From contig CP136066.1 in the NCBI GenBank assembly GCA_032622095.1, positions 202,576,978-202,640,977 on the forward strand: DNA of 64,000 bases, in the 5' to 3' direction. The DNA is from Siphonodentalium dalli. Taxonomy: Eukaryota; Mollusca; Scaphopoda; Gadilida; Siphonodentaliidae. Below, piece by piece: positions 28,301 to 36,902 of the stretch (within the stretch, counting starts at the first letter, position 1; every line of letters starts with the position of its first letter). The notes under the pieces were generated by a model. It saw nothing but the letters and a program-made list of their open reading frames with translations. It was not told the DNA's origin and searched no databases. A program made the position numbers and the translations under genes.

Positions 28301-31300
28301 AAAGCCAGTGGCTGTATGAAACATTAAAGGTACTCAATCCGAATTAACGCTCGCAAATTACTATTTCCTTGGCTTCGGGGGTAAACAATATTTGATTCGA
28401 GTCGATGAACCAATCCATCAAAGCTAGGAGTGATCAGATATCGATGTTTGAAATCTATTGTATTAATTTTATGTGGCCCAGTAAACCGTCGACGAGAAGA
28501 ACTTATCATGACCAGATAGCGGAAGAAGATCGATAACTCTAAAATCCAGTGGCTTTTTTGTCAGATATTTGACAACCGGCAAAATTTCGTTGAACAAAAC
28601 GTTGATAAATAACAGGTTTTAGGCAATTTTATACTATAGTTGACTGTGGTTAGCATTATTTTTGGACAATTAATCGATTCTGATAACTGAAGCGGAATTT
28701 CAAAAAATTGTGTTGTTGTTGTTGTTGGAATATGATGATATGGGGACCGTAGAATCGGATTGAGTGCCTTTAAAGAACATACTATATATATTTTGAAACC
28801 AAAAGTAATAATGGCTGCGCCGGTGTTTGCAAAACGACGTTAATAGCCATCTTGATTATAATCAATCTGCAACAACTAGTACAACCAGCATTAAAATATT
28901 TGGCAGTATTTTTAATGTTTGATACACATAGTGGCTTTTCCTGGATATGTTCAGATTGTCAAAACCCCGTGATAATCATTATTTTAGAAAAAATAACAGT
29001 ACTTTTTCTTAACAGCACCAGTTTGCCCCAACAACATCATAGCATTTGAGCAGGACCCACCAGCATCATGGAATATTAGCAAGACAACTTGACCAGGTGG
29101 TATATAATGCGTGATAGCCTGTACAAGTGACAGCAGGGACATATTCTTAAAGGTACTCATTCCGATCAGACGCTCCTAAATTACTATTTCTTTGGCTTCG
29201 GGGGTAAACAATATTTGATTCGAGTCGAGGAACCCACCCACCAAAGCTCAGAGTGCTCAGATGTCGATTTTTGAAGTTTGTTATTTCTCGAGATGTGTAA
29301 TAATATATGGCCCAGAAACACGTGGTCAAACGGAAGGTCTCGGAAAAAATTTCGGATGAAGATGGATAACTCGAAAATTAAGTATCAATTAAGTGATAAT
29401 ATGGCCATATTTTGTTGAACAAAATGTTGATAAATAACAAGTTTTGGGAAATTTGATACCGTAGTTGACAGTGGTTAACATTATTTCGTTGCAATAAATC
29501 GATTCTGATCACTAAAGCGTATTTTGAAGAGCTGCTGTTGTTGTTGTTGTTGTATCTTGATGATATGGGGACCGTCTGATCGGATTGAGTACTTTTAAGA
29601 TTTAACCCGATGCATACCTGAGCGAATGGGATATCTGCCGGTGAGAAGCGCCGCTCTATTTAACCTGATGCATACCTGAGCGAATGGGATATCTGCCGGT
29701 TAGAAGCGCCGCTCTACTGGGGAAGCACATCTTAAGACTTAACCTTATGCATACCTGAGCGAATGGGATATCTGCCGGTGAGAAGCGCCGCTCTACGGGG
29801 GGGGGGGGCACATCTTAAGATTTAACCCGATGAATACCTGAGCGAATGGGATATCTGCCGGTGAGAATGCATACCTGAGCGAATGGGATATCTGCCGGTG
29901 AGAAGCGCCGCTCTATTTAACCTGATGAATACCTGAGCGAATGGGATATCTGCCGGTTAGAAGCGCCGCTCTACTGGGGGAGATGCATACCTGAGCGAAT
30001 GGGATATCTGCCGGTGAGAAGCGCCCTGGTGCATACCTGAGCGAATGGGATATCTGCCGGTGAGAATGCATACATGAGCGAATGGGATATCTGTCGGTGA
30101 GAAGCGCCGCTCTAGTAGGGATGCATACCTGAGCGAATGGGATATCTGCCGGTGAGAAGCGCTGCTCTACTGGGGAAGATGCATACCCGAGCGAATGGGA
30201 TATCTGCCGGTGAGAAGCGCCGCTCTACTGGGGAAGATGCATACCTGAGCGAATAGGATATCTGCCGGTGAAAATGCATACCTGAGCGAATGGGATATCT
30301 GCCGGTGAGAAGCGCTGCTCTACTGGGGATGCATACCTGAGCGAATGGGATATCTGCCGGTGAGAAGCGCTGCTCTACTGGGGATGCATACCTGAGCGAA
30401 TGGGATATATACCGGTGAGAAGCGCTGCTCTAGTAGGGATGCATACCTGAGCGAATGGGATATCGGCCGGTGAGAAGCGCTCCTCTAGTAGGGATGCATA
30501 CCTGAGCGAATAGGATATCTGCCGGTGAGAATGCATACCTGAGCGAATGGGATATCTGCCGGTGAGAAGCGCTGCTCTACTGGGGATGCATACCTGAGCG
30601 AATGGGATATCTGCCGGTGAGAAGCGCTGCTCTACTGGGGATGCATACCTGAGCGAATGGGATATCTGCCGGTGAGAAGCGCTGCTCTACTGGGGATGCA
30701 TACCGGAGCGAATGGGATATCTGCCGGTGAGAAGCGCTGCTCTAGTAGGGATGCATACCTGAGCGAATGGGATATCTGCCGATGAGAAGCGCTCCTCTAG
30801 TAGGGATGCTTACCTGAGCGAATGGGATATCTGCCGGTGAGAAGCGCTGCTCTAGTAGGGATGCATACCTGAGCGAATGGGATATCTGCCGGTGAGAATG
30901 CATACCTGAGCGAATGGGATATCTGCCGATGAGAAGCGCTCCTCTAGTAGGGATGCTTACCTGAGCGAATGGGATATCTGCCGGTGAGAAGCGCTGCTCT
31001 AGTAGGGATGCATACCTGAGCGAATAGGATATCTGCCGGTGAGAATGCATACCTGAGCGAATGGGATATCTGCCGGTGAGAAGCGCTGCTCTACTGGGGA
31101 TGAATACCTGAGCGAATGGGATATCTGCCGGTGAGAAGCGCTGCTCTACTGGGGATGCATACCTGAGCGAATGGGATATCTGCCGGTGAGAAGCGCTGCT
31201 CTACTGGGGATGCATACCTGAGCGAATGGGATATCTGCCGGTGAGAATGCATACCTGAGCGAATGGGATATCTGCCGGTGAGAATGCATACCTGAGCGAA

Positions 31301-31743
31301 TGGGATATCTGCCAGTGAGAAGCGCCGCTCTAGTAGGGATGCATACATGAGCGAATGGGATATCTGCCGGTGAGAATGCATACCTGAGCGAATGGGATAT
31401 CTGCCGGTGAGAATGCATACCTGAGCGAATGGGATATCTGCCGGTGAGAAGCGCTGCTCTACTGGGGAAGATGCATACCTGAGCGAATGGGATATCTGCC
31501 GGTGAGAAGCGCTGCTCTACTGGGGGAGCACAGGCTAGCTGCTGCGAAGTGCTGAGTCAGCTTGGCTCCATCCGCCGCCATTTTGTCCAGATGAGGAGTC
31601 GGGATCGTCTTGTTACCAAAGCAACCAACATCGCCTATCCCGAGATCATCGGCTATAAACACCACTATGTTCGGCCTAGTGGCCGATTTGGACAACGTAG
31701 ACGGGAGACACATCGCAAACGCCAGAAGAAGCGCCACCAACAT
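14337..31743 (-). CDS. STS-like: Membrane-bound arylsulfatase / steryl-sulfatase-like gene (3' end off window)
   Basis: The gene is predicted to hydrolyse sulfate esters, possibly of steroids or other small sulfated molecules, in the ER or secretory pathway. Four exons (31743-31479, 26754-26626, 20139-19441, 14621-14337) join in phase 1 at every junction and encode 459 codons plus one base. Visible features are a signal peptide (about residues 1-19), the metal-binding pair D32-D33, the formylglycine signature C72-S-P-S-R76, K133 and H135 in GKWHLG, a two-helix hydrophobic hairpin (about 188-203 and 206-230), H287/H289 in HVHT, D341-N342 and K367. The hairpin is typical of the STS/ARSD/ARSE group. 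NxT sequons occur near residues 44, 113, 235 and 256. Relative to a family length near 580, about 100-120 C-terminal residues are missing. Exon 4 ends at a splice donor, so the end is probably off the window rather than lost. No promoter is identifiable. The substrate cannot be told from the sequence. Confidence 0.9.
14622..15149. other. Intron 3, part next to exon 4
   Basis: The first ~115 bp upstream of exon 4 (to about 14740) are also present in a diverged copy at 17508-17710. A run of 12 G with GTAAAAAATTTGCAGG follows at 14872-14902. The rest is unremarkable AT-rich sequence. Confidence 0.5.
15150..16800. repeat. Locally duplicated intronic repeat with G/C homopolymer runs
   Basis: The block 15190-15560 reappears diverged at 15565-15660 and 16240-16560. 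Shared strings include ACATTAATGTGACTATCAA, CAGTAGACTAACA and GGGCTGGTTGACAGACTAAT. G-runs or C-runs at about 15662, 16070, 16132 and 16203-16220 (18 C) are followed or preceded by related A-rich sequence with GTGAAAAAATTT or GTGTAAAAA. It is probably an old unclassified mobile element that was tandemly duplicated. Confidence 0.6.
16801..17507. other. Intron 3, mostly unique sequence
   Basis: No gene is seen. The string GTGATCAAAGCAGACGAC at about 16820 recurs near 17675. A lone diverged monomer of the 68-bp minisatellite lies at about 17205-17272, some 430 bp before the main array. Confidence 0.5.
17508..17710 (-). pseudogene. Decayed duplicate of the intron 3/exon 4 boundary
   Basis: On the minus strand this copies the end of intron 3 and the first codons of exon 4. 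GTAAAGCTCACGGCGC encodes GKAHGA beside exon 4's GKTHGA. The flanking intron matches 14640-14735 (TGAAATGGAT, CATTCAGTTATAAA, GGAATGGTCCATTATTCA). Where exon 4 has its acceptor, this copy has an uninterrupted run of 26 C (26 G on the minus strand), so it cannot work as the same splice site. The exon part breaks off after about 20 bp. Confidence 0.75.
17711..19068. repeat. 68-bp minisatellite, about 20 copies
   Basis: The tandem unit contains GGGTTAAACTTATTATCTG, TTTCCTATGGGATAACTAC and TCATCAATGATGCTTTAG. Successive starts are 68 bp apart (for example 17758 and 17826). Two monomer types, ATTTGAACATTTCC and ATCTGAATCTTTCC, alternate in places. It lies within sulfatase intron 3 and has no coding potential. 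Confidence 0.95.
19069..19440. other. Intron 3 start, unique sequence
   Basis: Unique sequence lies between the minisatellite and the exon 3 donor GTAAGT (19440). Forward-strand reading frames here run antisense into exon 3 and are not credible genes. Confidence 0.6.
19441..20139 (-). CDS. Sulfatase exon 3
   Basis: The exon is 699 bp, bounded by the acceptor TGTTTGCAG and the consensus donor G|GTAAGT, and encodes residues 132-365. It begins with GKWHLG (K133, H135) and contains [15 protein letters not shown] hydrophobic hairpin (residues about 188-230) is predicted to dip into the membrane. Then come QHVHT (H287, H289), [20 protein letters not shown] (D341, N342) and GGYNGIY. These occur in the order of steryl-sulfatase-type enzymes. 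The in-frame methionine upstream of the acceptor is intronic. Confidence 0.93.
20140..20719. other. Intron 2 with GA/AT low-complexity tracts
   Basis: At 20510-20600 a GA-rich and TATATATA tract is duplicated (GAGATCTATATATATAAAGA occurs twice). No gene is seen. Confidence 0.7.
20720..21085 (-). pseudogene. LINE reverse-transcriptase ORF C-terminal fragment
   Basis: Conceptual minus-strand reading gives [32 protein letters not shown] and [19 protein letters not shown], a zinc-knuckle-like C-terminal domain of L2/CR1-like LINE ORF2 proteins. After a frame change it gives [17 protein letters not shown], and then [13 protein letters not shown] and FIKETKRF. The fragment needs at least two frameshifts and lacks the catalytic reverse-transcriptase region, so it is dead. 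It lies in sulfatase intron 2 in the same orientation as the gene. An antisense forward frame at 20605-20961 is a shadow. Confidence 0.8.
21086..22293. other. Intron 2, unresolved sequence with one small hairpin
   Basis: No gene is seen. At 21890-21932 TTACCAGAAT pairs with ATTCTGGTAA around a TCTTCGA loop, making a 43-bp hairpin of unknown meaning. The sequence around 21640-21880 is less AT-rich than its surroundings but has no recognisable product. Confidence 0.4.
22294..22387. repeat. (AT)n microsatellite
   Basis: An alternating AT tract of about 94 bp, interrupted once by ATACATAT. Apparent frames rich in Tyr-Ile are artefacts. Confidence 0.98.
22388..23869. other. Intron 2, no identifiable feature
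   Basis: AT-rich sequence with scattered short frames. No family, repeat or splice-bounded coding segment could be recognised. Confidence 0.4.
23870..25070. repeat. Degenerate ~300-bp tandem repeat, about 3.5 units
   Basis: Diverged units carry ACTTTTGACATCTTTAAA, CACGATTAGATTCCTCATAT, CATGGAGAAGAATGTG and TCAATTTGGTGGAAATCGGC in a fixed order. GGCGCTAAA-type landmarks lie near 24189, 24485 and 24790. It is followed by ACAGACAGACATACATTCG and short GATATA repeats. The layout resembles the internal repeats of a non-autonomous Helitron, but clear ends were not found. Confidence 0.7.
25269..25538. mobile_element. TA-flanked palindromic miniature element (family 4, Tc1/mariner-pogo-like)
   Basis: The terminal arms carry GTAATGCCCTAAATAATCGAC and its inverted copy, AACCACAGCAGAATTATGGG and GAAATATGGCTTGTTGCCAT. 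The interior has a rearranged, partly repeated arm. Related copies lie at 57478-57635 and 61816-62030. The CAGTA ends with TA flanks of the best copy suggest a mariner/pogo-type element. There is no transposase. Confidence 0.75.
25539..26104. other. Intron 2, no identifiable feature
   Basis: Unique AT-rich sequence, ending in the TTAA (26101-26104) that flanks the next element. A short inverted repeat of AAATTCGATT...AATCGAATTTA lies at about 26046-26092. Confidence 0.4.
26105..26582. mobile_element. TTAA-flanked miniature element, family 1
   Basis: The inverted ends AGGTACTCAATCCGATCAGA and TCGGATTGAGTACCT are flanked by TTAA at 26101-26104 and 26583-26586. Subterminal arms TTTGGGGGTAAAAAATATTTG and GAGTCGAGGAACCCA are also inverted. 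The TTAA flanks suggest piggyBac-type transposition. It ends 43 bp from the sulfatase exon 2 donor. It has no coding capacity. Confidence 0.85.
26626..26754 (-). CDS. Sulfatase exon 2
   Basis: The exon is 129 bp between the acceptor TTTTCTAATGTAG (26755) and the donor GTAACA (26625), encoding residues 89-132. It contains [18 protein letters not shown] and VGYKTAYIG, matching the conserved segment between the sulfatase signature and GKWHLG. Both ends are phase 1 and join exons 1 and 3 without a frame shift. The longer open frame around it is intronic. Confidence 0.93.
27014..27252. mobile_element. Double-hairpin miniature element, family 2 (short form)
   Basis: Two 60-70-bp hairpins, each GCCAATGCATTCTCTTATAT with its inverse around a GTCGACC core, face each other across about 100 bp of A/T-rich spacer. 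The outer ends are CCCTGTGCCAATGCATT and its inverse. Full-length relatives lie at 39791-40251 and 62312-62770. It sits in sulfatase intron 1. Confidence 0.85.
27253..28124. other. Intron 1, no identifiable feature
   Basis: Unique AT-rich sequence. The short reading frames here are not supported by any recognisable family. Confidence 0.4.
28125..29120. mobile_element. Inverted-repeat element interrupted by a family 1 insertion
   Basis: The left arm (about 28140-28320) and the right arm (about 28970-29110) are inverted, diverged copies. Shared strings are TGCTATGATG, GGGCAAACTG, GAAAAAGTAC and CCTGGTNAAG. The family 1 element 28328-28769 lies between them, so it inserted later. Class and exact ends are uncertain. 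Confidence 0.55.
28328..28769. mobile_element. TTAA-flanked miniature element, family 1
   Basis: Ends AGGTACTCAATCCGA and CGGATTGAGTGCCT lie between TTAA at 28324 and 28770. Interior landmarks are CTTGGCTTCGGGGGTAAACA and GTTGTTGTTGTTG. It is a full-length, non-palindromic form of the family. Confidence 0.85.
29151..29594. mobile_element. TTAA-flanked miniature element, family 1
   Basis: Ends AGGTACTCATTCCGATCAGA and TGATCGGATTGAGTACTT lie between TTAA at 29147 and 29595. It is close in length and interior to the 28328 copy. It stops immediately before the exon-derived minisatellite, whose leftmost units include the adjoining TTAAGATTTAACC string. Confidence 0.85.
29600..31478 (-). repeat. 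Minisatellite built from sulfatase exon 1 end plus its splice donor
   Basis: About 36 tandem copies occur in two sizes, 55 bp and 37 bp, the short one lacking an 18-bp piece. On the minus strand each unit is the exon 1 end (CACCGGCAGATATCCCATTC, GCTCAG) joined to the intron start GTATGCAT, followed again by CCCCAGTAGAGCAGCGCTT. The array begins directly at the true exon 1 donor (31478) and runs 1.9 kb into intron 1. It therefore holds dozens of copies of the sulfatase 5' splice site. In one frame, units read [18 protein letters not shown], resembling the catalytic signature. Confidence 0.95.
31479..31743 (-). CDS. Sulfatase exon 1 (first coding exon)
   Basis: The exon holds 265 coding bp for residues 1-88 and the first base of codon 89. 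ATG 31743 was chosen because it opens a good signal peptide ([12 protein letters not shown]). [14 protein letters not shown] with the metal pair D32-D33 follows. Near the end is C72-S-P-S-R-A, the cysteine that the formylglycine-generating enzyme would oxidise. The donor is CAG|GTATGC at 31478. Just before the ATG the minus strand reads TACTAATTATAG|G, a possible branch point and acceptor at 31745. A 5'UTR exon may therefore lie further upstream. The frame stays open to 31860, so a longer N-terminus is a weaker alternative. Confidence 0.9.
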
Positions 31744-31802
31744 CCTATAATTAGTAAGGGTAATGAATTTATGAGCGTCAACTTGAATAAACATAATATG
31801 AG

Positions 31803-32960
31803 ACATATATGCAGAACGGTAGCATCCCAGGAGACTGGCAGAAAGCCCTGGATACACCACTATTCAAAAAGGGCTGTCGTTTCTCACCAAGCAACTACCA
31901 TCCAGTCTCGCCCACCTCAATCCTTTCCAAGAGCCTGGAACACATCGTCCACGACCACGTCATGAAATATCTGACACAGAACAACATGCTGACTGACGCA
32001 CAACACGGTTTTCGGAAAAACCGATCTTGTGAAACACAGCTGATCACCGCAATCAACGACCTTGCTGGAGGCCTCAGCAACGGGACCAATACGATTGTGT
32101 TTTCCAAAATTGTGCCAAGGCATTTGACAAAGTACCACACCAGCGTCTGCTAATGACACTCAAATAACTCGGAATAGACGGCACGTTGCATGGTTGGATA
32201 GCGGACTTCCTGAAATATCGCACTCAGCAAGTTGTTTTGGAGGGTAATCTCTCCCGTCCGACAGGGATTTATATTTGGCCCATTGCTGTTCTCCATCTTC
32301 ATCAACGACCTCACGGACACAATACAACAACAACAACCAAACTCATGATGATGACTGATGACTGCTTAATATACAGGAAAATATCATCATCCTTGGACCA
32401 ACTAGCACTTCAAAAAGACATCGACAGCCTACAGTCATGGGAGAACACATGGCAAATGAAATTCAACCCGGACAAATGTTGCAGATATTCAACAAAGAAA
32501 ATCCCATGCCGGCCTCATATACCATTCACCAACACGCACTAGAGGTTGTGGAATCTGTCAAGTACCTCGGCATCACCATTGATAAACGGCTGGAATGGAA
32601 CACACATGTCAACATCACAAAAAAGGCGACAGGCACCTGCGCATTTCTGCGACGAAACATCAGTTGTTGTCCAAAAACAGTTAGAGAGAAATGCTATACT
32701 ACAATAGTGCGACCACAACTAGAATACGCGTCTACTATTTGACACCCGCACACAGTACACGATATCGATGCAATAGAGACAGCCCAGCGGAGAGGCGCAA
32801 GGTTTGTCAAGAATGACCACAGTAATTGGAGCCGGCCATCTGAAATGTTGAGTCACTGTGATGGGAATCACTAGCTGATCTCCGATATAAGGCATATTTA
32901 GTAATGTTCCACCACACAGCCAACCGATCTGTGGACATCCCAGCCGAGGGATACCTACAA
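31803..32960 (+). pseudogene. Decayed non-LTR retrotransposon (CR1/Jockey-like) reverse transcriptase
   Basis: Three frames together give a reverse-transcriptase domain. [43 protein letters not shown] and AFDKVPHQRLL are followed by GIDGTLHGWIADFLKYRTQQ. Then come MMTDDCLIYRK in place of the F/YADD catalytic box, QMKFNPDKC, VKYLGITIDKRLEWNTH and REKCYTTIVRPQLEYASTI. At least three frameshifts and stops and the altered catalytic box mean it is inactive. It is truncated at its 5' end only about 60 bp upstream of the sulfatase start codon, in the opposite direction to the gene. Confidence 0.9.
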
Positions 32961-33160
32961 CTGGTCCAGTCTACGTGCGACATGGAAAGAAGATCGGGTC
33001 CTGATGAAATACATGCATTTCACTAGAGTGAAAATACATTGGTGGGTATACATGGAACGTATAACATGGTGACGATTCACTAGACAAATTTTACCAGAGT
33101 AACACCCTGGTAAAATTATATCATTTTATCTGTTCCAATCACCACGGTAAATACTACGGT

Positions 33161-33760
33161 AAATTTACCATGGTTTGCCAGGTTGTTTTTTATAAGGGTA
33201 GCGGCCTCGCGATGGTCATTTATATAAACTCTAAGAAAATGACACAACTGTTAAACCATTGGATGGATGAGCACGTGTCCATACGTGTATCCAGCAAAAT
33301 GAATTTAAAGCAGGGATATTGGTTTATCAACGGTGCATATCGGGCAGTACCTCATATGTAGAGGTAGTCGTCCTATAAATGTAAATCTACAAGTAATATC
33401 TAACATAAATTTGGTTCCAACCTATATTTACTGTGAAGATTGTGCACATGCAATTCTAACTCATCCCGAGGTTCAACACTTCCATAGATTGGGAATCCAG
33501 CTACACGATGAACCTTTGCCACATCCGTAGTTTTCTATTTCATCCGTTCAAATCGAAAAAGTTGATGCGTTCCACAAAGGCAGTGCCCGAACTGATTTCG
33601 CATGAGTTGCAAATAGTCAACTTGTTGGACCATATGACGAAAGAAGGTGACAATGATCAGCGCCAAGCAAAATGTCCATATATCCGGAGGGTCTCTCAGT
33701 GTCTCGTGTTGATGCCCCTAGAAAGAGCGATGCAACGTCGCAAATATTGACATTACGTCA
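33161..33760 (+). pseudogene. Possible decayed coding segment, unidentified
   Basis: Consecutive short open frames look more protein-like than their surroundings. Examples are a frame with NHWMDEHVSIRVSSKMN (33170-33361), one with CEDCAHAILTHPEVQHFH (33333-33530) and one with ELISHELQIVNLLDHMTKEG (33508-33750). They overlap with frame changes and I do not recognise the family. It may be the downstream remnant of a mobile element or chance open sequence. Confidence 0.2.
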
Positions 33761-34664
33761 TTATCATCTTTAGCTGCAACCTTGTCATCCACATTCCAGA
33801 TCTTCCAGATAATTATCCTTTAGCGGAATAGGATACTGTAAGGTTTTCGAAGCATGTTGATTTTCCACTCTGTATTAATTTGCCGATTTGGGCGAAACTT
33901 CACAAGATCCAATACCGTGTTGTTGAAGATATTGTCCTGTGGTCACTAGTGGTTGACATCAGAACTATATGGTGCGTTTATCATCTTGTGTAAGTTTATT
34001 GTGCTTAGAAACAGTCACAACACTGTCAACACAACAAGTGGTCACGTTCAACATGTGACAGTGACACCGACGCTTGAGCGAATACAACCACATTCATCAC
34101 ATTCATTGCGCGAATACAACCCCATTCATCACATTTTCAAATGTCAATGATTATAGCCATCGGCCGTTTTTTGAAAATGAAACATCGAGTCCCGTTCACA
34201 TAGCAACCGAAATCAGTCACAACATTATTCCAGCACTGTTTAGATACGCAGAAATCACATTTCCCCCCAACGGTGGCAACACATGATTGCACTTCGCTGG
34301 TTATAAAATCCACGGAACGTAATTTAAACTTTTTTAAAATATCGCGACACTCTAAAGTTGAAGTCCGAGTCAGGAGAAAAGTTGTATTTGGGAGTTTCAA
34401 TTTCGTTTATTGTAGTTAATATACACCCAAAAATGTTGAGCGTGGTCATAGATAGATGACTATTCAGTCGCAGCTGCTAGACCAAACCAAGTAGGGTATT
34501 CACGACAGAAAGATCTTTGTATTTTGACTAAGAAATGTTAGTCACTTTGTGACTAATAGTAAAGTTAGTCACCATAATTCTAACATAGTCAGACTATTGT
34601 AAAAATATAGAGATCCAGGGGGGCTGGGAACACCACAGAATACAAGGGTAAACCTGTCTTCGGT
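33761..34664. other. Intergenic, small repeats only
   Basis: A short tandem duplication lies at about 34077-34140 (GCGAATACAACC, CATTCATCACATT). The stretch 34352-34432 is shared with 53265-53350 (GTCCGAGT, TTTCAATTTCGTTTATTGT). No gene is seen. Confidence 0.5.
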
Positions 34665-34931
34665 AACATGGACAAAGGTGTTCATTATCTAGGTACACAT
34701 TCCGAAGCGCCACTTGGACAATTCCATAGTCAGTTAAATGAAAAACAGGAGCATAATAGAAGTATGCCTGGTGTTTTGAAATTTGGAAAATATAGGTATA
34801 CATATGACAGAGTTTGCGTACCAGTATCGTAGAATCACACACTATCATAAATGAAATAGTTATACGTAGAGTATTAACAAAATTTAGTTTCATGATTGTG
34901 TACCTAGATAATGAACACCTTTGTCCATGTT
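34665..34931. mobile_element. Miniature inverted-repeat element with ~34-bp ends
   Basis: AACATGGACAAAGGTGTTCA and ATTATCTAGGTACACA at the left are matched by their exact inverse at about 34898-34931. The interior of about 200 bp has no supported gene. Its right end touches the 30-bp minisatellite. Confidence 0.8.
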
Positions 34932-36902
34932 CAGCCCATGACTAAGCATCCCTAGTAACTTCAGCACATGACTAAGCATCCCTAGTAACTTCAGCCCATG
35001 ACTAAGCATTCCTAATAACTTCAGCCCATGACTAAGCATTCATAGTAACTTCAGCCCACGACTAAGCATTCCTAGTAACTTCAGCCCATGACTAAGCATT
35101 CCTAGTAACTTCAGCCCATGACTAAGCATTCCTAGTAACTTCAGCCATGACTAAGCATTCCTAGTAACTTCAGCCCATGACTAAGCATTCTTAGTAACTT
35201 CAGCCCATGACTAGCATTCATAGTAACTTCAGCCCATGACTAGCATCCCTAGTAACGTCAGCCCATGACTAAGCATTCATAGTAACTTCGGCCCATGACT
35301 AAGCATTCCTAGTAACTTCGGCCCATGACTAAGCATTCCTAGTAACTTCAGCCCATGACTAAGCATTCCTAGTAACTTCAGCCCATGACTAAGCATTCCT
35401 AGTAACTTCAGCCCACGACTAAGCATTCCTAGTAACTTCAGCCCATGACTAAGCATTCCTAGTAACTTCAGCCCATGACTAGCATTCATAGTAACTTCAG
35501 CCCATGACTAAGCATTCATAGTAACTTCAGCCCACGACTAAGCATCCCTAGTAACTTCAGCCCATGACTAAGCATTCCTAGTAACTTCAGCCCATGACTA
35601 AGCATTCCTAGTAACTTCAGCCCATGACTAAGCATTCCTAGTAACTTCAGCCCATGACTAAGCATTCCTAATAACTTCAGCCCATGACTAAGCATTCCTA
35701 ATAACTTCAGCCCATGACTAAGCATTCCTAGTAACTTCAGCCCACGACTAAGCATTCCTAGTAACTTCAGCCCATGAATAAGCATTCCTAGTAACTTCAG
35801 CCCACGACTAAGCATTCCTAGTAACTTCAGCCCACGACTAAGCATTCCTAGTAACTTCAGCCCATGACTAAGCATTCCTAGTAACTTCAGCCCATGACTA
35901 AGCATTCCTAGTAACTTCAGCCCGTGACTAAGCATTCCTAGTAACATCAGCCCATGACTAAGCATTCATAGTAACTTCAGCCCACGACTAAGCATTCCTA
36001 GTAACTTCAGCCCACGACTAAGCATTCCTAGTAACTTCAGCCCACGACTAAGCATTCCTAGTAACTTCAGCCCACGACTAAGCATCCCTAGTAACTTCAG
36101 CCCATGACTAAGCATTCCTAGTAACATCAGCCCATGACTAAGCATTCCTAGTAACTTCAGCCCATGACTAAGCATCCCTAGTAACTTCAGCCCATGACTA
36201 AGCATTCTTAGTAACTTCAGCCCATGACTAAGCATTCCTAGTAACTTCAGCCCACGACTAAGCATTCCTAGTAACTTCAGCCCATGACTAAGCATTCCTA
36301 GTAACTTCAGCCCATGACTAAGCATTCCTAGTAACTTCAGCCCACGACTAAGCATTCCTAGTAACTTCAGCCATGACTAAGCATTCCTAGTAACTTCAGC
36401 ACATGACTAAGCATTCCTAGTAACATCAGCCCATGACTAAGCATTCCTAGTAACTTCAGCCCACGACTAAGCATTCCTAATAACTTCAGCCCGTGACTAA
36501 GCATTCCTAGTAACTTCAACCCATCACTAAGCATTCCTAGTAACATCAGCCCATGACTAAGCATTCCTAGTAACTTCAGCACATGACTAAGAATTCCTAG
36601 TAACATCAGCCCATGACTAAGCATTCCTAGTAACTTCAGCCCACGACTAAGCATTCCTAATAATTTCAGCCCATGACTAAGAATTCCTAGTAACTTCAGC
36701 ACATGACTAAGCATTCCTAGTAACATCAGCCCATGACTAAGCATTCCTAGTAACTTCAGCCCACGACTAAGCATTCCTAATAACTTCAGCCCATGACTAA
36801 GCATTCCTAATAACTTCAGCCCATCACTAAGCATTCCTAGAAACTTCAGCCCATGACTAAGCATTCATAGTAACTTCAGCCCACGACTAAGCATTCCTAG
36901 TA
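34932..36902. repeat. 30-bp minisatellite, about 66 copies
   Basis: The unit contains CCTAGTAACTTCAGCCCATG followed by ACTAAGCATT. Since 30 is a multiple of three, the minus strand stays open over long stretches as a repeat of MLSHGLKLLG. This is a by-product of the period, interrupted by frame-breaking monomers (for example around 35148, 35214 and 36371). Variants include CCCACGACT, AACATCAGC and GCATCCC. Confidence 0.97.

Noticed and set aside
30742..31418. Small proteins encoded by the exon-derived minisatellite
   Set aside because: The frames change with every unit (length 1 modulo 3), and the exon 1 frame itself stops just after the donor. No evidence of translation.
35277..36864. Long minus-strand open frames encoding repeats of MLSHGLKLLG
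   Set aside because: The 30-bp period is a multiple of three, so open frames are automatic. Frames break wherever a monomer loses a base. No start context or splice logic is seen.
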